From contig CAZLQF010000015.1 of NCBI GenBank assembly GCA_964561545.1, forward strand, positions 1 through 64,000: 64,000 bases of DNA. The letters run 5' to 3'. The stretch comes from CAZLQF01 sp964561545 (GTDB lineage Bacteria > Bacteroidota > Bacteroidia > CAILMK01 > CAYYUA01). The notes beneath the pieces are model-generated. The model made no database searches. It was not told the DNA's origin and saw nothing but the letters and a program-made list of their open reading frames with translations. The number at the start of each line of letters is the position of its first letter. Within the stretch, counting starts at the first letter, position 1. A program made the translations under genes and the position numbers. Below are positions 26,069-34,189 of this stretch, piece by piece.

Positions 26069-26248
26069 TCAGTCCCCCTTATAAAGGCATGCTTTAGATT
26101 TCCATGCTTGTTCTTGTTGGGATTTGTTTAGTTCACCAAAACTGGGACAATCGCAATCATCTTCTTTAAAAATGCTACAACTGCCTAAAATGAACAAACT
26201 ACCCATTAAAAGGCCCAATATTAACTTTCTCCAAATAAACGGTTGCAT
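26069..26248 (-). CDS. small Cys-rich lipoprotein (59 aa)
   Basis: A 59-residue reading frame, too short for most length cut-offs. It has a lipoprotein signal (IWRKLILGLLMGSLFILGSC, lipobox LGSC, Cys24) and a short mature part that starts SIFKEDDCDCPSF and ends WKSKACLYKGD, with three more cysteines. Short lipoproteins with a CDCPxF motif are frequent in Bacteroidota; their role is unknown. ATG at 26248. It lies upstream of the kinase gene on the same strand and is divergent to the DUF368 gene. Confidence 0.7.
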   Translation of the reverse strand: MQPFIWRKLILGLLMGSLFILGSCSIFKEDDCDCPSFGELNKSQQEQAWKSKACLYKGD

Positions 26249-26386
26249 AATTTACCTTTTTGGAATCCTTGAGTTGCTATTTAACAAATATAAGTTCAAA
26301 TTTGTGAACTTATTGATGCTATAAAAAACAATCTTGCTCCTTGAATTGATCAATTTCCACCAAACTTATTAAGGTTATCAAAAGCT

Positions 26387-27385
26387 ATGCTTAAAAAATT
26401 CAAAGAACGGATATTACTTTTTTTAAAAGGTATTGCCATGGGCGGGGCTGATGTTGTACCTGGCGTTTCGGGTGGAACCATTGCTTTTATTACAGGAATT
26501 TACGAGCGGTTCATAGGTGCATTAAAAAATATTGATGACCAAGCCATTAAACTCCTTTTCAAAAGCAGGATCAAAAGCCTTATTGAACGCATAGATGGCT
26601 ACTTTCTTTTAACATTGCTGATCGGTATGCTCACGGCTGTCTTGAGTGTTGCCCAACTTCTCAAATTTTTATTGGAGAATGAACCCATATTTATATGGTC
26701 TTTCTTTTTTGGTTTAATTGTAGCTTCTGCGTGGGTCGTTAGCCAGCACATCAATCGCTGGAATTATCTTTTGGCACTATTTCTCATAATAGGTGCTTTG
26801 TTGGCCTACTGGATCACCAATACCAATGTGATAGAAACACCGAATACCCCCATCTATATTTTTTTTGCGGGAATGGTATCGATCGTAGCAATGATATTGC
26901 CCGGTATCTCCGGGTCATTTATTTTGGTGATCCTGGGTAAATACAACATTATTATTAGCAGTATGTCCTCCATTAGTAATTTTATTAAAGCCGGAATTCC
27001 TGCTATATTTTCTGGCAACTGGGTGGCCTTTCAAAATGCTTTTAGCGATGTCAAAATACTTATAATTGCTTCGTTTTACATTGGGGCTATTGTGGGTTTG
27101 GTAACTTTTTCAAAAGTTTTATCCTGGCTATTTAATAAATTTCATGACCTTACGGTGGCTGTACTAACGGGCTTTTTAATCGGATCCCTCAATAAGGTTT
27201 GGCCCTGGAAAGAAACAATAGAATACCATGTGAACCGACATGGTGAAAAAGAACCGCTAATTGAAGAAAACGTACTGCCCACAACATTTAATATTGACGT
27301 TTTTTTGGCTATTGGTTTAATGGTTGGCGGGTTTTTAATTGTTTTTTTGTTAGAAAGAACGACTTCCGTCAACAAAAAAATTTGA
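26387..27385 (+). CDS. DUF368 polyprenyl-phosphate transporter (PopT type)
   Basis: A 332-residue membrane protein with about 9 helices. The N-terminal GIAMGGADVVPGVSGGTIAFITGIYERFI is the DUF368 signature. An inverted-repeat partner lies mid-protein (MVSIVAMILPGISGSFILVILGKYNIII), as in this pseudo-symmetric family. DUF368 proteins (PopT) recycle undecaprenyl phosphate across the inner membrane for cell-envelope synthesis and matter most at alkaline pH. Three bases separate it from aroE, so they form one operon. Confidence 0.92.
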   Translation: MLKKFKERILLFLKGIAMGGADVVPGVSGGTIAFITGIYERFIGALKNIDDQAIKLLFKSRIKSLIERIDGYFLLTLLIGMLTAVLSVAQLLKFLLENEPIFIWSFFFGLIVASAWVVSQHINRWNYLLALFLIIGALLAYWITNTNVIETPNTPIYIFFAGMVSIVAMILPGISGSFILVILGKYNIIISSMSSISNFIKAGIPAIFSGNWVAFQNAFSDVKILIIASFYIGAIVGLVTFSKVLSWLFNKFHDLTVAVLTGFLIGSLNKVWPWKETIEYHVNRHGEKEPLIEENVLPTTFNIDVFLAIGLMVGGFLIVFLLERTTSVNKKI

Positions 27386-27388
27386 TAT

Positions 27389-28141
27389 ATGCACCTTTAC
27401 GGCTTGATAGGATATCCCTTAGAGCATTCCTTTTCTAAAAGCTATTTTGAGGAAAAATTTAAAAAAGAAGGAATCGAAAATTGCCGGTACGAGCTTTTTC
27501 CACTTCAAGCTGCGGATCAGGTAACGGACCTTATTTTGCAAAATCCTGATTTGATGGGCTTAAATGTAACCGTACCCCATAAACAAGGGGTTCTTAACCA
27601 TCTTGACCGGATTGATGGGGAAGCTTATGAAATTGGTGCTGTTAACACCATTAAAATTTACCGTGAAAAACAATCCTATTCATTAAAGGGGTTTAATACG
27701 GACATTATAGGATTCGAGCGAAGTATTAAACCGCTTATCGAACCCCAGCACGAAAAAGCTTTAATCCTCGGCAGTGGTGGATCAGCCAGGGCGGTTAGCC
27801 ATGAGCTTGAAAAGATGGGCATTGACAATTGGTTCGTTTCCAGGAAGCCCGGCGAAAACGTAATTACTTACGAATACCTGGATCAACAATGGATTTCTGA
27901 ATGTAAGCTGATCATCAACACCACCCCTTTGGGTATGTATCCGCAAACGGAATATAAACCAAGCATTTTATATGAATGCTTAACTCAAGAACATTTGTTG
28001 TACGATCTTATTTACAATCCATCCAAAACTGCATTTTTGGAAGAAGGCGAACAAGCTGGGGCCACCATTAAGAATGGCCTGGAAATGTTGCATATTCAGG
28101 CTGAAGAAAGTTGGGCTATCTGGAATAATCCCAATCAATAG
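27389..28141 (+). CDS. aroE: shikimate dehydrogenase
   Basis: A 250-residue enzyme catalysing NADPH-dependent reduction of 3-dehydroshikimate. YGLIGYPLEHSFSKSYF carries the shikimate-binding serines, NVTVPHKQ the catalytic lysine, GAVNTIK the substrate loop, LILGSGGSARAVSHEL the nucleotide-binding loop, and IINTTPLGMYP the conserved C-terminal block. It is slightly short (about 250 against 270-290) but complete. It is cytoplasmic, in aromatic amino acid synthesis. It lies between PopT and CPBP protease genes in a compact operon. Confidence 0.95.
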   Translation: MHLYGLIGYPLEHSFSKSYFEEKFKKEGIENCRYELFPLQAADQVTDLILQNPDLMGLNVTVPHKQGVLNHLDRIDGEAYEIGAVNTIKIYREKQSYSLKGFNTDIIGFERSIKPLIEPQHEKALILGSGGSARAVSHELEKMGIDNWFVSRKPGENVITYEYLDQQWISECKLIINTTPLGMYPQTEYKPSILYECLTQEHLLYDLIYNPSKTAFLEEGEQAGATIKNGLEMLHIQAEESWAIWNNPNQ

Positions 28142-28173
28142 AGCCAACGCATGCTTTTAAACTTGCAAGATTG

Positions 28174-29070
28174 ATGAATGAAATTGGTAGCAACGAACAG
28201 CCTTTAATACCCCAGGGATGGCAAAGAAGTCTGGTTTTTATTCCCGCTTTGGTATTGTCAATGCTAATAGGAAGTTCGCTTGGTACGTTTTTGTATTTCA
28301 GCTTGCCTTTTGCCGATCAGAGCCTGGCCCAAGGTTCATTGTTATCTGATCCATATTTCCTTTTGGTATCTCAAACTACTGTTTTTTTGATCAATTTGGT
28401 GGTTGTATGGATTTTTAGAAAAAAGATCGATAACCAATCATTTCGATCTTTAGGCTTTCAATGGATCCGTTATGGTTCCGACTTTGGTTTTGGGATAGGG
28501 CTGGGCATTCTATTACCTTTAATGGCGCTTGTTCTTTTAAGGTACATGGATGTGCTATACATTAAATCTTTTGCTTTTGAATGGCCCCAAATAATAATTG
28601 GCTTTTTCATGCTGATTAGCGTAGCTTTAAATGAAGAGCTCATCATCAGGGGATATCTGCTAAAGAACTTGATGAGGTCCTTACAAAAGTGGATGGCCCT
28701 CCTGATCACTTCCGTTATTTTTACCATTATGCATTCCTGGAATCCTGATATCTCCTTGATTGGAGTGCTTAATATATTTTTAGCAGGTTTGCTGATGGGG
28801 GTTTACTACATCAAAAAGCAAAACCTTTGGTTCCCCATCGCTTTTCACTTAAGCTGGAACTTCTTTCAAGGGCCGGTATTCGGCTTTAAGGTAAGTGGAT
28901 TGCCTTTGCAAAGCATGTTAAACCATGTGCTCAATGGACCTACCTACCTTACAGGTGGGAATTTTGGACTTGAAGGCTCCATCATCAGCGTTGGCTTTTT
29001 ATCCTTAGCGGTGCTTGGTGTTTATTTTTACTACCAGGATGAGGACTATGTATCGGGACAGGCCTTCTAA
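28174..29070 (+). CDS. CPBP family intramembrane metalloprotease
   Basis: A 298-residue protein with about 8 membrane segments and the CPBP (type II CAAX/Abi) motifs: NEELIIRGYLLKNL (EExxxR, E154-E155-R159), FTIMHSWN (FxxxH), and FHLSWNFFQG (HxxxN). It is likely a glutamate/histidine-type membrane protease; substrates are unknown. ATG at 28174 is used, one codon after a possible TTG. Last gene of the popT-aroE operon (32-bp gap). Confidence 0.9.
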   Translation: MNEIGSNEQPLIPQGWQRSLVFIPALVLSMLIGSSLGTFLYFSLPFADQSLAQGSLLSDPYFLLVSQTTVFLINLVVVWIFRKKIDNQSFRSLGFQWIRYGSDFGFGIGLGILLPLMALVLLRYMDVLYIKSFAFEWPQIIIGFFMLISVALNEELIIRGYLLKNLMRSLQKWMALLITSVIFTIMHSWNPDISLIGVLNIFLAGLLMGVYYIKKQNLWFPIAFHLSWNFFQGPVFGFKVSGLPLQSMLNHVLNGPTYLTGGNFGLEGSIISVGFLSLAVLGVYFYYQDEDYVSGQAF

Positions 29071-29079
29071 CAATCTGAC

Positions 29080-29330
29080 TTATTTCTTTTGATAAGATTT
29101 TCTACTGCCATATGGCTTTTTCCAGGATTTTATTTGTTTTTCCCTATCTTTTGCTTTTTTGAGGTGTCATAAGTTTCATGATAGACAAGTTCCCAAAGCT
29201 TTTTGCGGGCAGTATAACCTTTATGAAGCCGGTTGTGCTTGCCTAGGCTTTCCTGAAGTTCATTATAAGGGTAACCAGTGTAGTAAGTCCAATCCTGCTG
29301 GGTTTGAAGTATATAAAAATATCAAGTCAT
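29080..29330 (-). pseudogene. broken GIY-YIG endonuclease (UPF0213-like)
   Basis: Reading the minus strand from ATG at 29330 gives M-T-stop, then YFYILQTQQDWTYYTGYPYNE, GKHNRLHKGYTARKKLWELVY and HETYDT. This is the GIY-YIG fold with Y-Y/T-G-Y spacing, R and H. The expected Trp codon at position 3 is TGA. After YDTSK the frame is lost in a run of six A's, and the next frame continues with KKAKDREKQIKSWKKPYGS to a stop at 29080. This is the usual C-terminus with its KxxREKxIKxW pattern. So there are two lesions, one nonsense and one single-base loss. Intact members are ~83 residues, which the repaired frame matches. Confidence 0.85.
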
Positions 29331-29356
29331 AAAAAAAGCCCCAATTGGGACTTTTA
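29331..29356 (-). terminator. terminator after tRNA-Asp
   Basis: On the minus strand AGTCCC-AATT-GGGGCT is followed by TTTTTT. It lies just 7 bp downstream of the tRNA-Asp gene and directly before the broken GIY-YIG gene. Confidence 0.75.
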
Positions 29357-29362
29357 GTTAAG

Positions 29363-29436
29363 CGGTCCGGACGGGATTCGAACCCGCGACCTCCTGCGTG
29401 ACAGGCAGGCATTCTAACCTGCTGAACTACCGGACC
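29363..29436 (-). tRNA. tRNA-Asp (anticodon GTC)
   Basis: The minus strand has acceptor GGTCCGG/CCGGACC with discriminator G, D-arm TAGTTCAGCAGGTTAGAAT, anticodon stem CCTGC/GCAGG around CTGTCAC (GTC), and T-arm CGCGGGTTCGAATCCCGTC. The CCA end is not encoded. Confidence 0.95.
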
Positions 29437-29640
29437 TTTATTTGTTAAAAACGTTCTGAAAAAGGGCCATCAATTATTACGAATCAAGCCCATTTCCAAA
29501 TTGGTGGGCAAATATATAAAGCATTCACATTTTTAGAAATAATGATTTTAAAAATTTTGAATGCTTAGCCCCAATCAATGAGTACCCAACAAGCTAATCG
29601 AGCAAATCAAATTTTCCCCTTTTTAAGGTACCCTATGAAT

Positions 29641-31131
29641 TTAGTAAGTCTGCCTATTGGTTCTCCACTTATTGTGATTGGTAGGCTTGCCAGAAAGCTT
29701 GGCTTTTTCCTTACTTTGTTCTTGGTTAAGCATTTGAACACTTAACATGCTAGCAATTTGTGCCTCTTCTTCATTTGGCTCTTGCAATTTATCAGGCGTA
29801 AAATGGTTCTTCACAAAATGCGTATCGTAATCCCCTTTTCTAAAACCTTCATGGTTCATCACATATTTACCAAAACCAAGCGTAGATGCGATACCATCCA
29901 ATTGAAAATCATCAATTGCCCGGATCATTTTATTTAACGCCATTTCCCGGGTTTGGTCATGAACTACCAATTTGGCGATCATGGGGTCATAATATACAGG
30001 AATTTCCTGGCCTTCTTCGTAGCCGCTATCGGTTCTCACACCTGGGCCATCTGCTGGCTTAAAGGTGGTTAATGTCCCAATGTCGGGTAAAAAGTTGTTG
30101 GCTGGATCTTCCGCATACAATCTCAATTCAACCGAATGACCACTTAAGGAGAGGTCTTGCTGTTGAAAGCGAAGCTTTTCACCCCGTGCTACCTTGATTT
30201 GTTCCTTCGCGAGATCTACACCCGTCACCATTTCCGTTATCGGGTGTTCTACTTGCAGACGGGTATTCATTTCCAGGAAATAAAAATTCTTGTGTTCATC
30301 AACAAGGAACTCAACTGTTCCAGCACCTACATAGCCGCAGGATTTGGCAACCCCAATGGCACTTTCGCCCATATTTTGGCGCATTTGCTCATCAACAATG
30401 GGGCAGGGTGCTTCTTCTATGACTTTTTGGTGCCTTCGTTGAATAGAGCATTCCCGTTCAAAAAAGTACACAAAATTGCCATATTGGTCACCCAAAACCT
30501 GGATTTCAACGTGCCTGGGCGATCCAATGTACTTTTCAATAAAAACTGCTCCATTGCCAAAAGCTGTCTTAGCTTCGCTAACAGCCCGGTCCATTTGCTC
30601 TTCCAGATCGCCTTCAGTTTCAACGATCCGCATGCCCTTACCGCCACCACCGGCAGCAGCCTTGATAAGTATAGGGTAGCCGGTATCCCGGGCTATGTCC
30701 TTGGCTTTGTTAACATCTTCTAAAGCTTCATCAGTACCCGGTAAAAGTGGAATATCGTATTGTTGGACGGCTGCTTTGGACGCAAGTTTATCACCCATGA
30801 TCTCGATCGACTTACCGGGCGGGCCAATAAAACGAATTCCCGCATCCTCTACTTTTTGGGCAAATTCAGGGTTTTCGGAAAGGAAGCCATAACCTGGATG
30901 AATGCCTTCTACACCTCTTGCTTTGGCTACTTCTATGATCTTATCGATTTTTAAGTAGGATTCACCGGATGGGGGAGGCCCTATGCAGGCAGCTTCATCT
31001 GACATCTTCACAAAAGGTGCCAAGCGATCTACTTCCGAGTAAATGGCAACGGTCTTAATGCCCATTTCACGAGCTGATCGTATCACCCGTAAAGCTATTT
31101 CACCCCTATTGGCAACTAAAATCTTATTCAT
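29641..31131 (-). CDS. biotin carboxylase (acetyl/propionyl-CoA carboxylase subunit)
   Basis: A 496-residue ATP-grasp enzyme that carboxylates biotin. NKILVANRGEIALRVIRSARE opens the preATP-grasp domain. IKAAAGGGGKGMRIV is the ATP loop, ERECSIQRRHQKVIEEAPCP the central block, and FLEMNTRLQVEHPITEMVTG the catalytic region with Glu, Arg and Glu. The biotin-carboxylase C-terminal domain runs to ~445. The ~50-residue tail (QIASMLSVQMLNQEQSKEKAKL) lacks a biotinyl motif, so a separate BCCP is needed. No carboxyltransferase or BCCP gene is nearby. It could be AccC or the alpha subunit of an acyl-CoA carboxylase. It is preceded by a small TerB-like gene, 12 bp away, on the same strand. Confidence 0.93.
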   Translation of the reverse strand: MNKILVANRGEIALRVIRSAREMGIKTVAIYSEVDRLAPFVKMSDEAACIGPPPSGESYLKIDKIIEVAKARGVEGIHPGYGFLSENPEFAQKVEDAGIRFIGPPGKSIEIMGDKLASKAAVQQYDIPLLPGTDEALEDVNKAKDIARDTGYPILIKAAAGGGGKGMRIVETEGDLEEQMDRAVSEAKTAFGNGAVFIEKYIGSPRHVEIQVLGDQYGNFVYFFERECSIQRRHQKVIEEAPCPIVDEQMRQNMGESAIGVAKSCGYVGAGTVEFLVDEHKNFYFLEMNTRLQVEHPITEMVTGVDLAKEQIKVARGEKLRFQQQDLSLSGHSVELRLYAEDPANNFLPDIGTLTTFKPADGPGVRTDSGYEEGQEIPVYYDPMIAKLVVHDQTREMALNKMIRAIDDFQLDGIASTLGFGKYVMNHEGFRKGDYDTHFVKNHFTPDKLQEPNEEEAQIASMLSVQMLNQEQSKEKAKLSGKPTNHNKWRTNRQTY

Positions 31132-31143
31132 AACGGCATTGTT

Positions 31144-31623
31144 TTAGGCTCCTTGATTCGGATTATTGATCATGTCCAAACTTAGAAGCTCTTGTTCTTC
31201 TGGACTTATGGATCCCATTTGAAAAATTCCACCGGAAGCTTTGGCAATATGAACTGCAAAACTTTTAAAGCTTTCATAAAGCGAATTGGCCAACTCAGTG
31301 TTAAGTTTCGGAAGAATATCGTTTACCTTTTTAAGGTCATTGGAAACGTTGTTAATAATTTCTTGTGAGTTCACGGAAGTGCTTCCGTAATGGTGAAGGT
31401 ATTTGTCCAAGTATTCGTTAAAATGCTCATCCACATGTTGGTAATATTCTTGTACGTTGATATCCCCCGTTGCAGACCTAAAATGAGCTACTTTTTCTCC
31501 CCATTTAACTTCTTTTTGATCGATATCAGAATCTGCTTCTCCTATTAAAATGGTTATCAGTACTGGCACTTTAATTAAAAAATTGAACTCTTCCTCATTG
31601 AGGTTTTCATAACCTTGTATCAT
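31144..31623 (-). CDS. uncharacterised helical protein, possibly TerB-like
   Basis: A 159-residue cytoplasmic protein with no signal peptide. It is mostly alpha-helical, with LITILIGEADSDIDQKEVKWGEK (17-40) and FAVHIAKASGGIFQMGSISPEEQELL (120-145). Both resemble the acidic helix pairs of TerB-fold proteins, in which D/E residues bind metal. The resemblance is weak and the function is unknown. It is 12 bp upstream of the biotin carboxylase gene on the same strand. TAACTTTG at 31654-31661 (minus strand) fits a -7 element for both. Confidence 0.6.
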   Translation of the reverse strand: MIQGYENLNEEEFNFLIKVPVLITILIGEADSDIDQKEVKWGEKVAHFRSATGDINVQEYYQHVDEHFNEYLDKYLHHYGSTSVNSQEIINNVSNDLKKVNDILPKLNTELANSLYESFKSFAVHIAKASGGIFQMGSISPEEQELLSLDMINNPNQGA

Positions 31624-31755
31624 AAGATGAGGGTTTTTGATGTTTTAAAAACCCAAAGTTAGAAAATCCTGCTTATTAAGAGGAAGTATTTTTAGTATTT
31701 CACTTTTTCTTATTTTTAGCCATCAAACAATCCCCATTAGATCAAAACTTAACCG

Positions 31756-32487
31756 ATGTTATTGACCAGAAAGACGCTTAAAGATGTCGAGGATAAAAAA
31801 CCAACAGACGACCGCGTGCAAGAATGGCATGCGAGCCCCAATGATTTTTGTCCGGGGAACAATTGCCAATTGGATGTTCAATACAACGTTACCGATTTGG
31901 ACCCGGATGAGCAAGCCATGCTAATCATCCGGCAGGAGTGGGAATTTAAACAAGAACTGAGCCGGCAAAATGCCTATCAAGCCCAGTTACCCATAGAACA
32001 ATATTTAACCAACGGACCAGGTGAATATGTACTGGAATTATGGATCGGTAATGATATTGTAGCCTATGAAACCCTTTTATTATTGGAAGAAGGGATTAAT
32101 TACATTGAACATGAATATGCCTTTGAAGTAGACGATGAGGCAACAAGCCAAACGATGGATTTTGAGGATTCCGTACATTTGTCCACGCAAGATCAAGCTT
32201 ATCCAAAGACTTATAACCTCTGTGGTGCAAAGGCTCAATTGTTAGGAGTTCAACTTGTTAATGCCAATTACAAAGAACATTTACAATACATTAATTTACG
32301 TGTAAAGCAATTAGATGAGGAAGTCAATAGTCAAGAAGTCTTAAGAAATGATCATACATTAGTATTGTCTCCTGCCTTGTACATAAAAGATGATATTGAG
32401 GTCATAAGTGAATTTTACAAGGGTAATAAGGCATTTCCGAAGGGGGCCAGAATTGAATACAAATTGCAATTTCAGATCAATTGCTAA
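31756..32487 (+). CDS. uncharacterised protein, 243 aa
   Basis: No signal peptide or membrane segment. It is acidic and beta-rich: YNVTDLDPDEQAMLIIRQEWEF, GPGEYVLELWIGNDIVAYETLLLLEEG (Ig-like strand pattern, 90-120), and a C-terminal part IEYKLQFQINC. Cysteines are few (FCPGNNCQ at ~35-42, NLCG, terminal NC). I do not recognise the family. It lies 32 bp upstream of a sodium symporter on the same strand, so the two may be co-transcribed. Divergent to the TerB-like/biotin carboxylase pair. Confidence 0.65.
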   Translation: MLLTRKTLKDVEDKKPTDDRVQEWHASPNDFCPGNNCQLDVQYNVTDLDPDEQAMLIIRQEWEFKQELSRQNAYQAQLPIEQYLTNGPGEYVLELWIGNDIVAYETLLLLEEGINYIEHEYAFEVDDEATSQTMDFEDSVHLSTQDQAYPKTYNLCGAKAQLLGVQLVNANYKEHLQYINLRVKQLDEEVNSQEVLRNDHTLVLSPALYIKDDIEVISEFYKGNKAFPKGARIEYKLQFQINC

Positions 32488-32519
32488 AACGCAGTCAAAA
32501 CCATAAAAGATAATGATAT

Positions 32520-33950
32520 ATGGATTTGGAGCTCCAAACCATCATTGCTTTTATAAGCTATTTTGTCTTGATTTTTGGCATAGGCGTTTATTCAACCAAA
32601 TTCTCATCTCAAGGTATTAGTGAGTTTTTCATTGGCGGCCGCAGCATGAACCGTTTTGTAGTGGCCCTTTCCGCAGTTGTTTCCGGCAGAAGCGCTTGGC
32701 TTGTAATCGGTTTTGCCGGAACCGCCTATTCAATGGGGTTTGAAGCGCTTTGGTACGGTGTAGGTTATACGGTAGTCGAATTTTTCTTATTCTTGTACTA
32801 TGCGCCTAAGCTAAGAATATTTACTGAGCAAAATAATTGTATAACGCTGCCGGATTACTATGCTGCACGCTTCAAAGATGAGGCCGGATGGTTAAGAGGT
32901 CTGATTGTGCTCATCTTCTTGGTATTTATGGTAAGCTATGTTTCGGCACAATTTGTAGCCGGCGGAAAAGCTTTTGCCTCGAGTTTTGGTTTTTCTCAAA
33001 TGGAAGGCATTTTCTTGACTGCAGGCATGGTGCTTATATACACCATTTTAGGGGGCTTTATGGCTGTCAGCTTAACCGATGTTCTGCAAGGAATATTCTT
33101 GATTCTGGGGCTGGTGTTTTTACCCATTTACGGCATTTTCCAACAAGGGGGATGGACAGAGGTCTCTGCAAAATTAGCTGCCATGGAAGGCAATTATTTA
33201 TCAGCTTTTGACATTTCCACGTTAGGATTTTTAGGAGCTATCGGATTAGGGCTCGGTTCTCCTGGCAATCCGCATATCCTGATTCGTTACATGTCGATCA
33301 AAGACCCGAAACAATTTAAATGGACAGCTGTAGTAGGCACCCTTTGGAATATATTACTGGCAGGAGGTGCTTTAATGGTGGGGATAGTGGGGCGGAGCTA
33401 TTTCCCTGAAGCCAACACACTCCCCCAAGGCGATGGAGAAAAGATCTACCCGGAACTGGGCCAAACCTTAGGGCATCCGATATTTTTTGGCTTATTGTTG
33501 GCCTCTGTTTTTTCAGCCATCATGTCTACAGCAGATTCCCAACTATTGGTTTCTGCCTCCAGCATTGTTCGCGATATATACCAAAGGATCATCAAAAAAG
33601 GCGAAGAAATTCCGCAAAGAACAATGGTCTTTATGAGCCGAAGTGCGGTTTTTGTTTTGGTTGTTATTGCTGTATTCCTCAGCATAAGGGCAGAAGAAGT
33701 GGTGTTTTGGTTGGTATTATTTGCCTGGGCTGGTTTGGGCGCTGCCATTGGCCCGACCTCAATTCTGGCTCTTTTCTGGAAAGGAGCAACGCGTGCTGGG
33801 ATTTTTACCGGTTTGCTGGTAGGAACTGTTAGTGTTTTTGTTTGGAAAAATATATCGATGCTTGAAGAAACCATTTATGAGTTGATCCCTGCTTTTATTT
33901 TGGCACTCCTTTCAACAATACTGGTAAGTAAATTGACGGCTAAGGAATAA
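32520..33950 (+). CDS. sodium:solute symporter (PutP-like, SSS family)
   Basis: A 476-residue, 13-helix SSS transporter. It begins TIIAFISYFVLIFGIGVYSTKFSSQGISEFFIGGRSMN, has ISFL-like core helices, RSAWLVIGFAGTAYSMGFEALWYGVG around helix 2 and the sodium-site helix LLASVFSAIMSTADSQLLVSASSIVRDIY, as in PutP/SglT. It should move a small organic solute, perhaps proline, with Na+; specificity is inferred from overall similarity only. The length is normal. Confidence 0.9.
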   Translation: MDLELQTIIAFISYFVLIFGIGVYSTKFSSQGISEFFIGGRSMNRFVVALSAVVSGRSAWLVIGFAGTAYSMGFEALWYGVGYTVVEFFLFLYYAPKLRIFTEQNNCITLPDYYAARFKDEAGWLRGLIVLIFLVFMVSYVSAQFVAGGKAFASSFGFSQMEGIFLTAGMVLIYTILGGFMAVSLTDVLQGIFLILGLVFLPIYGIFQQGGWTEVSAKLAAMEGNYLSAFDISTLGFLGAIGLGLGSPGNPHILIRYMSIKDPKQFKWTAVVGTLWNILLAGGALMVGIVGRSYFPEANTLPQGDGEKIYPELGQTLGHPIFFGLLLASVFSAIMSTADSQLLVSASSIVRDIYQRIIKKGEEIPQRTMVFMSRSAVFVLVVIAVFLSIRAEEVVFWLVLFAWAGLGAAIGPTSILALFWKGATRAGIFTGLLVGTVSVFVWKNISMLEETIYELIPAFILALLSTILVSKLTAKE

Positions 33951-34126
33951 ATGTTCAATCATGGTGGGCATTTGCAATACGTACCATTCGAAACCCCTTT
34001 TCTTTATAGTTGGTGCAAGATTGGAAATTCGTACCGGTTAAGGATTGATGGAGGTTAGGAACCTTTAGTTCCCTTTAGTTTTTGGATAGGAATTTAAAAA
34101 ACGGCATCGCAAGAACAACCATTAAT

Positions 34127-34161
34127 AAAAAAGGGCCGGCATTTGAAATACCAGCCCTTTT
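34127..34161 (-). terminator. terminator downstream of metK
   Basis: AAAAAAGGGCCGGCATTT-GAA-ATACCAGCCCTTTT forms a stem of about 13 bp with minor mismatches, flanked by A- and T-runs. It can terminate both metK (minus) and the symporter gene (plus). Confidence 0.8.
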
Positions 34162-34189
34162 CATGATTTATAAAAAGCTAATCTACCTA

